64,000 nt of DNA, taken from the NCBI GenBank assembly GCA_028280415.1, contig JANQLV010000003.1, forward strand, positions 47,141 through 111,140, in the 5' to 3' direction. Origin of the DNA: Saprospiraceae bacterium. Lineage in GTDB: Bacteria; Bacteroidota; Bacteroidia; Chitinophagales; Saprospiraceae. Below the pieces are notes generated by a model. The model was not told the DNA's origin and ran no database searches. It was given only the letters and a program-made list of their open reading frames with translations. Positions 27,363-36,357 of this stretch are shown one piece after another; the first letter of the stretch is position 1, and every line of letters starts with the position of its first letter. The position numbers and the translations under genes were made by a program.

Positions 27363-27531
27363 AAGGCTACTCGTTTATAAGGAATATGCGGTCATTTGAA
27401 ATATGGTTGCCTGCCGCTAAACTTTTTTTACAACTTTATTTAAAACAGGAGAGTAAAAGAAAGGTTGAAGGAAAATAAAAGTAAAAACAGATAGGGCGAA
27501 AAAATAGATAATAGGCCGGAAGAGGAGGCGA

Positions 27532-30500
27532 TCATTCCTTGATTTCCCACACCCAGTTTCCTTCGGAGTCGAAATAGCCAATTTTATCCCCTTGCTCCAC
27601 TCGAAAGATACCATCGCCGGCATAGCTGATGTATTCGTAGTCTGGTTGAACGATAAGTTCTCCCTGAAGTGTACTCAAACCTGAGAACTGCTGGATACGA
27701 ACCCGGGCATAGCCATCTTTAAATTTTTCGATTTTATCATATTTCGGTGGGATAAGTTCTATACCTTTTTGATTAATGATTCCCCATTGCCCATTATTCA
27801 CAGATTGAACAACCGCAACTCCATGCTGGAAAGCACCCGCTTTTTGATACATACCACTATGTATATTATTACTTTGCGCAGTGATATAATAAAAATTATA
27901 GGAGCTGTCTCTGACTAGCCCCCGGCCATCTGTAAATTTATAAAGTCTGTTGAGGCTTGGTTCGATGATATAATTGCCGTTCAGATCAATCAGGCCACCT
28001 TTACGGTATCCCTTGTATACTACAGCTTTACCGTCCTCAAAATCGAGGCATTTTGAAAATTCCAGATGTACGACCTCCTCCCCTTCCATATCTATATAAC
28101 CACATAAACCTTCGCGCTGGACCGCAGCTCTTTCTTCTCTAAAATCTGAAACTTTTGAATATCTGGCAGAAATCACCAAACTCCCTTTAGTATTAATAAA
28201 ACCGTATTTACCCTTATGTTTAACCGCAGCGTAGCCTTCATTAAAGGGGCGGATTTGTTTATAATTATGTTTGGTTATTAATTTGCCCGAACGATTAATA
28301 ACGCCATAGCGGATTCTGGACTGTCCAAATCGAACAATGGCCAGGCCATTTTCATCAAACTCTTCAATATAGGTATATTTGGGTCGGACAATATAACTCC
28401 CGGCCTTATTGATCAAGCCATATTTGCCGTTTTCTACCACGCGAGCCAGGCCATTTTGAAAATCAAAGGCTTTGGTAAATCTGGGTGGAATAACAACCTG
28501 GTTTTGAACATTGATATAACAAACGCCTCTGGGCGTATAAGCCCAGGCCAAGCCGTCCTTAAAATTCCCCAAACGCGTATACTGAAAATCGACAAGGATA
28601 TTTCCCTGCTTGTCAATTACTCCCCATTTATTAGAAAGCTTTACAGCAGCCAGATCGTTATAAAAATTTTTTACGCTTTGAAATCTGCAAGGTATCACTT
28701 CTCTACCATTCTCATCCACAAAGCCCCACCAGCCACTTCGTTTTACTGCCAGTCTTCCCTCATTAAATGCTCCTATTTTATCATATTGCAAATTGACGGT
28801 TACTTGTCCAAGGGTATCAATTAAGCCATATTTTTCACGATTATTATAAACCCGGAGTATTTTATTATTGGTATTTTCCAAAAAATGCACACCATCGTAA
28901 ATTGTGGGCAATACGGGCCTATCCGTTCGATCTACTGCTCCCCATTTGCCTTCATTCTCTACGATACCTACATCATTGATAAAATCCTGGGCAAAAGAAA
29001 ATTGCGGATATACGAGGATGGTTCCGCTCGTATCCACATAGCCCCAAATACATTGCTCACAGATCAGAGAAGCTTCATTCTCAAATTCAAGATCGTAGAG
29101 CGTATAATCGAGCATTACTTTGGGCGCTCTGATCTGACCAAGATAGTCCGCCAGTAAACCAAGGCCATATGGGCCTTTTTTAAGTGTTCCGGATAACTTC
29201 CCTTTAATACTCATGCGGGCCGCTCCCTCTCTAAAATCACCGATATAAGCATAGTCTTTTTTCACCATCAGGCCCACCGTATTACGACTCATCAGGCCAT
29301 GCTTGCCATTAGTAAAAATAACCCGGGCAACATTGTAACCCCATTGAAAGTCCTGCATCCGGACATCCAGTATATTCATATCGCTGACCAATAAGCCCAC
29401 TTCATTATTTACAATACCATAAACCATCTCGTAGCGAAAGGCAGTTCTTTCAAAAACGCCCCGGGACATTTTTTCCAGTCCGACTATAGTAAAGCCATAA
29501 TCTCGATGAACATCAATAGTATGAAAAGAAGGTTTGATTTTGATAGAACCATCATCTATCTTTCGCAGGCCCCATTTATCCTCTCCTGAAGAATAAAACC
29601 ATTCGAATTTACCGAGGGAGTAATCACTTTCTCTATTTCGAACCCCTACCGGTCTGCTGCGAATTCGTTTCTTTTTTCCTATAGTGATTGTGTAATGCTT
29701 TTTAAAAGTGCTTTCATCCTGGCTCAGACCTTCCTCATCAAAGTAAAAAATACTCAAGGCCTCTCCTTTATAAGCTTTAGCCTGATTTTCTTTAAGTTCG
29801 ACCTTATCAAACTCTACCGGCACAACTCCTATCCCCTGATAATTAATAACGCCAAACTGGTTTCCAATTTTGACCAGGCAGTCTTTGATTTTCAAAGGAG
29901 CAATGAAGTCGTATTCAAAGGGGATCAATAAATCCCCTCCTTTCTCAACAACCCCCCATTTATTTTCCAGCTTTACCCTGAACTGATTTTCGGCGAAAGC
30001 CTGAATTTCATCATAACGCACTGCCAGAACTTCCTGTCCACCCTTGTCAATCAGACCAAGTAAGCGATTTTTCTTACATAATAAATATTGATCGGAGAAA
30101 GGGTAAAATGCATCATAATCGGCCCGATTGATCAAACGCTCTTTCTGAACGGAATACAAATCTTTATCCCTGGCTCTATCAAGAATCAGAAAATCATCCG
30201 CAATCGTTCGGTAACGATCATATTGCTGAGGAATCACAACTTTTCCTTCGCGGTTTACCCCGCCCCATTTATTATTGATTTGAAAAAAGAAAAGGCTATC
30301 GCTGTAGATTTCAATTTTATCCGCTTTAGGTTCAATAATGGTTTGCCCATCGATAGTCATCAAACCTATTTTAGACTGCTTTTGAGTTTTGAAATAACCA
30401 TTTTCCATAAAACGGATACCATTATAGGAAGGGCTGCAAATTTGATGTCCCGTATGATCTACCAGGCCCCAAAGACCTTTTTGCATATAGGCCAGATAGC

Positions 30501-30870
30501 CCCCTTTCCAAACCCGGATTCTTTCATAACCACTATCCAGAATTACCCTTCCATCCAGATTAATTACCTTCCACTGATCATTTAACATTACCGCTATCAG
30601 GGTAGAGTCCAGTACTTTCAAGTCATCATATTGGGGAAGGATAAGCTCTGTACCATCTTTATTTAACATCCCGACGCGCCCGTTTCTTTGCATTACGGCA
30701 TAACCAAACTTCTTAAATTCGCCAATAGCATCGTAGATGGGATCAATGATAACCGAGCCTTCTGCATTGATAAGCCCCCATTTTTTGTTCACTTTAATCG
30801 GAAAGCTTTCCTGAGCCAGTACACTAACTGAAAATAAAAGAAAGAAAAAAAAGAAAAATGTTTTTCGCAT
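27532..30870 (-). CDS. large exported WG-repeat protein
   Basis: The 1,112-residue protein has a signal peptide (MRKTFFFFFFLLFSVSVLAQ). Almost the whole chain is WG repeats (Pfam WG_beta_rep), well over twenty units of the form KWGLINxxGxxxIxPxYDxIxxF. Clear examples are KKWGLINAEGSVIIDPIYD, NKWGVIDKQGNILVDFQYT and GKYGFINTKGSLVISARYS. A non-repeat insert lies around residues 370-420. WG-repeat proteins are common in Bacteroidota, form elongated beta folds and have no settled function. There is no T9SS tail, so a periplasmic place is likely. The gene lies 169 bases beyond the sigma factor's 5' end on the same strand and could be its upstream neighbour, but a separate promoter is likely. Confidence 0.92.
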   Translation of the reverse strand: MRKTFFFFFFLLFSVSVLAQESFPIKVNKKWGLINAEGSVIIDPIYDAIGEFKKFGYAVMQRNGRVGMLNKDGTELILPQYDDLKVLDSTLIAVMLNDQWKVINLDGRVILDSGYERIRVWKGGYLAYMQKGLWGLVDHTGHQICSPSYNGIRFMENGYFKTQKQSKIGLMTIDGQTIIEPKADKIEIYSDSLFFFQINNKWGGVNREGKVVIPQQYDRYRTIADDFLILDRARDKDLYSVQKERLINRADYDAFYPFSDQYLLCKKNRLLGLIDKGGQEVLAVRYDEIQAFAENQFRVKLENKWGVVEKGGDLLIPFEYDFIAPLKIKDCLVKIGNQFGVINYQGIGVVPVEFDKVELKENQAKAYKGEALSIFYFDEEGLSQDESTFKKHYTITIGKKKRIRSRPVGVRNRESDYSLGKFEWFYSSGEDKWGLRKIDDGSIKIKPSFHTIDVHRDYGFTIVGLEKMSRGVFERTAFRYEMVYGIVNNEVGLLVSDMNILDVRMQDFQWGYNVARVIFTNGKHGLMSRNTVGLMVKKDYAYIGDFREGAARMSIKGKLSGTLKKGPYGLGLLADYLGQIRAPKVMLDYTLYDLEFENEASLICEQCIWGYVDTSGTILVYPQFSFAQDFINDVGIVENEGKWGAVDRTDRPVLPTIYDGVHFLENTNNKILRVYNNREKYGLIDTLGQVTVNLQYDKIGAFNEGRLAVKRSGWWGFVDENGREVIPCRFQSVKNFYNDLAAVKLSNKWGVIDKQGNILVDFQYTRLGNFKDGLAWAYTPRGVCYINVQNQVVIPPRFTKAFDFQNGLARVVENGKYGLINKAGSYIVRPKYTYIEEFDENGLAIVRFGQSRIRYGVINRSGKLITKHNYKQIRPFNEGYAAVKHKGKYGFINTKGSLVISARYSKVSDFREERAAVQREGLCGYIDMEGEEVVHLEFSKCLDFEDGKAVVYKGYRKGGLIDLNGNYIIEPSLNRLYKFTDGRGLVRDSSYNFYYITAQSNNIHSGMYQKAGAFQHGVAVVQSVNNGQWGIINQKGIELIPPKYDKIEKFKDGYARVRIQQFSGLSTLQGELIVQPDYEYISYAGDGIFRVEQGDKIGYFDSEGNWVWEIKE

Positions 30871-31189
30871 AAACCAATCTAAAGTGAACGATTACAATAA
30901 TTGGGGTATTGATTACAATTTCTTTAATAAATGATATGGAAACATCCCATTTTTTGATTAAAAATTATTCCTAAACCAGAGTTTGGCGAGTGACGACTCT
31001 GCTAAGGTAGCAATCAATGCTTAAAAATACACGAGTTTTAACGACAGGATGCAAAAGTAAAGTATGTTTAAAGCTAATCTGACGACAAATTTACCTTTTG
31101 AATATATAATGTAGTTTATTGGAAAAGTAACATTTCCCGGTTTTGTGGTTTGAAATTATGTTTTCCACTTAAAAAAGTAGTTTAAAACG
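30871..31189. other. about 320 bases without a gene
   Basis: AT-rich sequence upstream of the WG-repeat gene and downstream of the DUF1573 gene. A short GC-richer patch (30979-31015) stands out but translates to nothing recognisable. I see no RNA gene here. Confidence 0.5.
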
Positions 31190-31223
31190 AAAAAAGTGTT
31201 CCGTAGTAAACGAAACACTTTTT
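31190..31223 (-). terminator. terminator of the DUF1573 gene
   Basis: On the minus strand the arm AAAAAGTGTTTCGTT pairs with CGGAACACTTTTT, with G-U pairs, and runs into Ts. It lies 31 bases past the stop codon of the DUF1573 gene. Confidence 0.85.
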
Positions 31224-31253
31224 CCATATATATTTTCTATTAAATAATAAAAA

Positions 31254-31862
31254 TTATTTCTTGGAAGGAGATTTTGGTGTAATAGCAGTTGGCTTAACTC
31301 CACCAGTATCCGTACCTGGTTTACCTTTTACCTCTCCTTTGATAGTAAGGAAAGTTTGAGCTGGTTCTGTATTAGCAGTGATAGTTACACGCTTGGATTG
31401 CTTTCCTTTTTTACCTTTTGAGTTGAACTCAACATCGATAGTACCCGTTCCACCTGGAGGAATTGGCTCTTTTGGCCAACTTGGTACTGTACATCCACAA
31501 CTACCTTTAGCATTGGAGATGATCAATGGTTCTTTACCGGAATTGGTAAATTTATAGGTATGTCTAGCTTTTTCACCTTCATCTATGACCCCATAGTCAT
31601 ATTCTGTTTCATCAAAGCTAATAGTTGTTGTTGGTCCTGCAGGAACTGCTGGTTCAGCAGGTTTTGTTGTAGGTGCAGCTGCATTTGGAGTGGGAGCAGT
31701 TACAGCTGTAGTTGGAGTAGCTGCATTTTGACGAGCATTAGCTCTAAGGTCGCTATCTCCACCACCTCCGAATAAACCTTTGAAACCACCAAAAATATTG
31801 ATGACCAAAAGCAGTGCAACAAGTCCCAAAAGACCAATTTGAATTTGTTTAGACTTTTCCAT
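31254..31862 (-). CDS. membrane-anchored DUF1573 domain protein
   Basis: The 202-residue protein has an N-terminal transmembrane anchor (residues 6-26, QIQIGLLGLVALLLVINIFG). A Gly patch and an Ala/Pro/Thr-rich linker (40-78) follow. The DUF1573 domain (~80-180; EYDYGVIDEGEKARHTYKFT, NAKGSCGCTVPSWPK) is an Ig-like fold with the conserved GSCGCT Cys pair, and a Lys/Pro-rich tail ends the chain. DUF1573 proteins are very common in Bacteroidota and sit in the periplasm; their role is unknown. It is monocistronic, with a good promoter and a terminator. Confidence 0.9.
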   Translation of the reverse strand: MEKSKQIQIGLLGLVALLLVINIFGGFKGLFGGGGDSDLRANARQNAATPTTAVTAPTPNAAAPTTKPAEPAVPAGPTTTISFDETEYDYGVIDEGEKARHTYKFTNSGKEPLIISNAKGSCGCTVPSWPKEPIPPGGTGTIDVEFNSKGKKGKQSKRVTITANTEPAQTFLTIKGEVKGKPGTDTGGVKPTAITPKSPSKK

Positions 31863-31906
31863 TAGTTGTTCCTATTTTTAGATTACTAAAATTTAAAAAT
31901 GCCTCG

Positions 31907-31937
31907 CAAAGATATAGAATACTTAATCTAATATCAA
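31907..31937 (-). promoter_or_regulatory. Bacteroidota-type promoter for the DUF1573 gene
   Basis: On the minus strand TTG (complement of 31935-31937), 20 bases, then TATCTTTG (complement of 31907-31914) is an exact match to TAnnTTTG. The start codon is ~45 bases downstream of the -7 box. Confidence 0.6.
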
Positions 31938-32107
31938 TGTAGTCACAAAGATAAATGTACTTGCAAAAAACCGTTGTTAATGAGTTGTTAACGGTTTTCA
32001 AATATTATACAAACATTATTCCTTTTTTTAATTCGATTACCCTCGTCCGATATTCAATCCCCGGCATCAATTATCATTGCTTGTATCCCGGGTATCGAAA
32101 ATTGACA

Positions 32108-33763
32108 TCAACAGCCTAAGCATTTGGCAAAATCCTCCACAGATAGGGTGTTGATACAAGCTTCGGCAGTTAAGCCTCCTTTACGGGCAGCCAGCGTCCC
32201 ATAATGAATATCGTGAATGCCCTCCCGGCTATGCGCATCAGGATTAATAGATATTTTAACCCCTTTTTCCATAGCATAAGGAATCCAGGTCCAATCCAGG
32301 TCCAGACGATAGGGATTGGCATTCAGTTCGATTACCACCCCATTGGCAGCACAGGCATCAATAATTTTCTTATGATCGATAGGATAGCCCTCCCGGGACA
32401 GTAATAATCGACCGGTCGGATGCCCCAACATTGTCGTATATTGGTTTTCAACAGCATTCAGGATACGTCGGGTCGCTTTGATTTCATCCATTTTCAGGTT
32501 GGAATGCACAGAAGCAATAATAAAGTCAAAATCTTTTAGCACATCATCTTCATAATCCAGACTACCATCATTTAAAATATCGGATTCAATACCTTTAAAA
32601 ATACGAAAAGGGGCCAAGGTTTGATTTAACTTATCTATTTCTTCCATTTGCTGATAGACCCGCTCAGGTTTCAGTCCATTCGCATAAAAGGCTGATTTTG
32701 AATGATCTGTAATTCCAATGTATTCAAAACCTTGTTCTTTTGCATAATTTGCCATTTGCTCCAGGCTGTGCAGGCCATCAGAATAAGTCGTATGAGCATG
32801 AATAACCCCTTTGAGTTGTTTTTCTTCAATTAACCGGGGAACCTTATTTCTTCCTGCAAGGCTGATAATATCTTCCCAGTCTCTTAATTCCGGTTCAATA
32901 TAAGGCAGTTTGGCTTTTTCGAAAACGGCTTTTTCATCTTTTAAACCGCGAAAATCATCCGCCTCAACTTTCTCTAAAAAATTTTGAATAAAGGCTTTCC
33001 CTCCCGTATATCGAAATTGTTTTGAACCAAAATCACTATCCTCACAGGTATAAATCACTACAGAAATATTACCTTCTGTACGGGCATAGAATATATTTTC
33101 TGTTTCCTTTTCCAGGTTTAAAAGTCCTTCAATTGTTTTTTTCAGGTTCCTGGCGTTTGAGATAAGCAATTCAATATTATCCAAGATTGTTTTCCTTCTT
33201 CGAATGGCTCCCGTGAACTCGACTCTGGCTTCGGGATGTTTTTTCTGCAAAGATTCTTTTAAGGCTTCTGCAATAGCTTCCAGGCTCGCATACCGGAATC
33301 TATCTTTAGATTGAAGGAAGTATTCCAGTTTTTTCTTTAAATCCTCCTGTGTCTTTTGCCCGAAACCATTCAGCTCAATAAGCCGGTTTTCATTGCAGGC
33401 ATAAAGCAGTTCCCCAATACTCTCCGCTCCGAGCTCCTTCCAGATTACCCGTACTTTCTTCGGTCCAAAGCCTTTGATTTGCAGCATTTCCTGAACGCCT
33501 GCAGGTGTAACAGCTTGGTATTTCTCCATGCTCTCCAGCTTACCGGTACTTTCCAACTCCCTGATCTTGCTTACAATTGCCTTCCCGATCCCCTTTAATG
33601 CCGCAATTTCAGCATCTGACATTTCAGATAAAGGCGTTTCCAGTTTTCTCAGATTAAGATAAGCATTACTGTAAGACCGAATCTTAAAAGGATTTTCTCC
33701 GTGCAGCTCCATGATTTTACCCAAATCATTAAAAACTTTAGCTATTTCTTTATTCGTCATCAT
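32108..33763 (-). CDS. polX: PolX-like protein: HhH and degenerate polymerase domain fused to PHP phosphoesterase
   Basis: The 551-residue protein has the bacterial PolX layout. The 8-kDa/HhH region (residues ~1-150) contains IAALKGIGKAIVSKIRELE and MLQIKGFGPKKVRVIW. The pol-beta-type palm and thumb region (~155-300) and a C-terminal PHP domain (~315-551) follow. The PHP metal motifs are intact: IHAHTTYSDG (H322, H324), ITDHSKS (D353, H354) and later SVHSN and INPDAHS, so nuclease or phosphoesterase activity is plausible. The polymerase site is not intact. Family motif GSxRR..xxGDIDLL reads TGAIRRRKTILDNIELL, and the strand that should carry the third Asp reads NISVVIYT, so all three catalytic carboxylates appear changed. 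A DNA-repair exonuclease or endonuclease role is therefore more likely than synthesis. An exact -7 box TACCTTTG lies on the minus strand at 33797-33804. Confidence 0.88.
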   Translation of the reverse strand: MMTNKEIAKVFNDLGKIMELHGENPFKIRSYSNAYLNLRKLETPLSEMSDAEIAALKGIGKAIVSKIRELESTGKLESMEKYQAVTPAGVQEMLQIKGFGPKKVRVIWKELGAESIGELLYACNENRLIELNGFGQKTQEDLKKKLEYFLQSKDRFRYASLEAIAEALKESLQKKHPEARVEFTGAIRRRKTILDNIELLISNARNLKKTIEGLLNLEKETENIFYARTEGNISVVIYTCEDSDFGSKQFRYTGGKAFIQNFLEKVEADDFRGLKDEKAVFEKAKLPYIEPELRDWEDIISLAGRNKVPRLIEEKQLKGVIHAHTTYSDGLHSLEQMANYAKEQGFEYIGITDHSKSAFYANGLKPERVYQQMEEIDKLNQTLAPFRIFKGIESDILNDGSLDYEDDVLKDFDFIIASVHSNLKMDEIKATRRILNAVENQYTTMLGHPTGRLLLSREGYPIDHKKIIDACAANGVVIELNANPYRLDLDWTWIPYAMEKGVKISINPDAHSREGIHDIHYGTLAARKGGLTAEACINTLSVEDFAKCLGC

Positions 33764-34004
33764 TCACTTTTTTTGAACAACTTCTTTATTAAGTCGCAAA
33801 GGTAAATAGAAAAAAGCTATGTAGTTAGTCCTGGCATACTTATGTACCGTCTCTTATCAGGATGGAGAATTGGAAAGGTTAATGGCCGGCCCCCTCAGGA
33901 AAGTCAAAGAGTATTCATAAATAAGTGAAATGTTAAAATAAGGTCTAATATCGTTTTTTAGTTTTTTATTCGTTAAATGGTAAACAAATCGAAATTTCTA
34001 CTTT

Positions 34005-34835
34005 ATGCCCAGTAGTATTTCTTATACATTCAAAATAAAGTTTTTGGGGTTTTTAGTTTTTCACAAGCCATTGACCTTAAGAGTTTTTCGGTTTAGAAAA
34101 TGGTCAAGTTTTCTCCGGATACTTTCGTGTCGGTATAGTATTCTATTCTTTCTGCTTTCTTTTTCGTTTTTTTCCGTCGAAGCTCAATCCTCTATTGGGT
34201 TGAAAGGGCAAATCAATAATCTCGGCAGTCCTTTGGTTATCAAGCGGGATCTGTTTTCAAAAACGCAGGGTGAAATCCTAAATCCGGGATTCGGTATTTT
34301 TTTCGATCTGGTGCTTAATGAGAAATGGGCATTACAACCAGAATTGCTGTATCAGGAACAAAGGCAAAGTTATCTTTTGACCGGTACGGATATTGCGATC
34401 AATATCAGTGTCATGGAATACCTCAGGGTGCCCCTGTTATTCAAATATAATATGCCTTTCAAGAACTTTAGTCTAATAGGTCTGGCCGGGCCCTATGGAG
34501 GTTATGCTCTGTCTCTGAAGTCGGGAGAAACCAATCAAAACCTCGATCTTACCAGTTACCGAAGGCTAAGTTTTTCCGAAAATGATGTGAGGCGTTTGGA
34601 TTTTGGTGTACTGCTCGGCTTCGGAATAGAAAAGATTATCGCCAACAAACTTAAAACCAAGCTGACGTTTAGGTACAACTTCGGTATGCTGGATATTATG
34701 AAAGATAATCTGAGTACTTTTTACAACCGGGGTTACAGCCTTGATATGGGGTTTATGGTTCCTTTGTCTATTTTTAAAAAGCAAAAAGCATCTGACCAGA
34801 AGTCAAATAATTCCAAACACTCTTCCCGCCTTTAA
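34005..34835 (+). CDS. PorT-family outer membrane beta-barrel protein
   Basis: The first ATG gives 276 residues with an unusual basic 40-residue extension before the signal sequence (YSILFFLLSFSFFSVEAQ, about residues 43-61). The true start may be a later non-ATG codon. The mature part shows alternating amphipathic strands (IGLKGQINNLGSPLVI, FGIFFDLVLNEKWALQPELL, LKTKLTFRYNFGMLDIM) typical of the small PorT/OmpW-like barrels (Pfam OMP_b-brl_2) common in Bacteroidota. A short polar tail ends the chain. The function is unknown, and it is not clearly linked to its neighbours. Confidence 0.78.
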   Translation: MPSSISYTFKIKFLGFLVFHKPLTLRVFRFRKWSSFLRILSCRYSILFFLLSFSFFSVEAQSSIGLKGQINNLGSPLVIKRDLFSKTQGEILNPGFGIFFDLVLNEKWALQPELLYQEQRQSYLLTGTDIAINISVMEYLRVPLLFKYNMPFKNFSLIGLAGPYGGYALSLKSGETNQNLDLTSYRRLSFSENDVRRLDFGVLLGFGIEKIIANKLKTKLTFRYNFGMLDIMKDNLSTFYNRGYSLDMGFMVPLSIFKKQKASDQKSNNSKHSSRL

Positions 34836-35006
34836 TTAAGTTTTCTTCCTTTTTTTCTCCTTTCCGGCATTTGTCCAAAAGATTTAATTCTCTTATTTTT
34901 GGCAGGATTTTGAGTTATTCGAACTTCAAATTCATGGACATTGGGAATAAAGCTTAGCTTCTCTTTGTCGATTATTATGATTTTTTAAAAGTAAAATATA
35001 TACAGC

Positions 35007-35642
35007 ATGAAAAACCCGGTAAATATTCTATTGGTCATTATTGTAGTTGGTCTTCTTGGTTGGATGATATACCAGAGTACCGGTGAAACTGCAGATGCGC
35101 CACCGAGTACGCCGGAAAGTGTCAACACCACCGGATCGGAAATCATCAATGTTAGTGGTACCGATACAAAATTGTTACAAACTAAAAATAATGGCCTGCT
35201 AACCGAAACCGGTGCAATGCTCAATGATTTGAAAACAGGGACCTGGGTCACTTATCATGAGAATCAGCGCGCTAAAACAATCTCAAGTTATGCCGGCGGT
35301 AAACTCAACGGTCTTCATATGGAACTTTCCGAAAGAGGCATGGTTGAACTACAAGCCAATTATAGTGATGGCTTCCTCGATGGAAAATACACCAAATATA
35401 AATCCGGTAGCCGGGTTATCGAAGAACGCAATTACAAAATGGGCAAACTCGATGGCGTTTTCAAAAAGTACAATGATCGAAAGAATACTGTTCAGCAGGA
35501 AATTCATTATAAAGATGGTTTGCAGCACGGACCACTGAGATATTTCGACGAGGATGGTAATGTGACCATGGAGTATGAATATAAGAATGGCGAAAAAGTC
35601 AGTGGCGGAATCGTTGAAAAACCAGCAACTAGTGAAAACTAA
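35007..35642 (+). CDS. membrane-anchored MORN-repeat (YwqK-like) protein
   Basis: The 211-residue protein has an N-terminal anchor (residues 5-23, VNILLVIIVVGLLGWMIYQS), a Thr/Ser-rich linker, and about five MORN-variant repeats (LNDLKTGTWVTYHENQRAKT, SYAGGKLNGLHMELSERG, NYSDGFLDGKYTKYKSGS, NYKMGKLDGVFKKYND, HYKDGLQHGPLRYFDEDG). These are the toxin-antitoxin YwqK-type repeats often annotated in Bacteroidota, where they form extracytoplasmic beta-meanders of unknown role. No toxin gene is adjacent, so an antitoxin role should not be assumed. The gene is convergent with a small exported protein gene across a long hairpin. Confidence 0.82.
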   Translation: MKNPVNILLVIIVVGLLGWMIYQSTGETADAPPSTPESVNTTGSEIINVSGTDTKLLQTKNNGLLTETGAMLNDLKTGTWVTYHENQRAKTISSYAGGKLNGLHMELSERGMVELQANYSDGFLDGKYTKYKSGSRVIEERNYKMGKLDGVFKKYNDRKNTVQQEIHYKDGLQHGPLRYFDEDGNVTMEYEYKNGEKVSGGIVEKPATSEN

Positions 35643-35729
35643 GTTTTAATTTTGAATATAAGTTGTCCCGAACTTTAGTATTTCGAAAGGGATTGATTTA
35701 TACTTTTAAGTTCTGTGAAACAGGTTTTT

Positions 35730-35790
35730 GGCATTGGGTCTTAGGCTTTCCGGGATCAAGCAATACCGAAGACCTAAAACCCAATGCCTT
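35730..35790. terminator. long inverted repeat between convergent genes
   Basis: GGCATTGGGTCTTAGG (35730-35745) pairs with CCTAAAACCCAATGCC (35773-35788) with one G-U, and inner bases extend the stem (CTTTCCGG against CCGAAG). TTTT follows on the plus strand. The arms share the GGTTTTAGG/CCTAAAACC element with the hairpin at 9114-9212. Confidence 0.65.
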
Positions 35791-35883
35791 TTCTATAAAA
35801 CAATAAATAACAATTTAATATTCCATTCTACGATGGAGCTTAATCAGAATCCGGAATTATTAGTCAGATTTTCTTCTGGACTT

Positions 35884-36312
35884 TTACTTCGTTACAGATA
35901 GTACGACCCTGGATTTCTCACTCTTGTCAGCCGTTCCCGGATATGGATTGACATTAATTAATTGAATGGAATAGCCCAACACCTTTTTGGTTTCTCCACA
36001 AGAGCCATCCTGTCGTTCACAATTCCCTTTGGATTCCAGCACCAAAGTTTCTGTATTGCCCTCTGAGTTCGTTACCTGTAAATTGACTCTCGCTTCTCCT
36101 GCGCGAATGCAGCTCGTTCCCTTGGGGCAACGACTTTCCTGAAGCCTGGTAAACGTAAGGCCGAATTTTTCACTTTTGACCACTACCGTCTTTTCTACCT
36201 CCAATTCAAATTGTTCATTCAAACTAACCGTTCGACCTTCTATGCCCTTATCGCATTTATTCACACTACTTACTGCAAAAAGCATCAATACTCCATAAAC
36301 TAGTACCTTCAT
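35884..36312 (-). CDS. small exported Cys-rich protein
   Basis: The 142-residue protein has a leader (MKVLVYGVLMLFAVSSVNKCDKG); the Cys could be lipidated, though the lipobox is weak. The mature domain has a conserved-looking core ESRCPKGTSCIRAGEARVNL and four further Cys, and an all-beta pattern ending in KSRVVLSVTK. I know this CPxGxxCIxxGxA module from exported hypothetical proteins in Bacteroidota but not with an assigned function. The gene is divergent from the DUF4011-like gene, 45 bases away, so the two share an upstream region. Confidence 0.7.
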   Translation of the reverse strand: MKVLVYGVLMLFAVSSVNKCDKGIEGRTVSLNEQFELEVEKTVVVKSEKFGLTFTRLQESRCPKGTSCIRAGEARVNLQVTNSEGNTETLVLESKGNCERQDGSCGETKKVLGYSIQLINVNPYPGTADKSEKSRVVLSVTK

Positions 36313-36357
36313 TTTGTTTAATTTTAATTAAAAATATAATTGCTTCGATTTCGAACA

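Noticed and set aside
35007..35642. YwqK-type antitoxin of a toxin-antitoxin pair
   Set aside because: Only the MORN-like repeats support this name. No toxin gene adjoins, and the protein has a membrane anchor.
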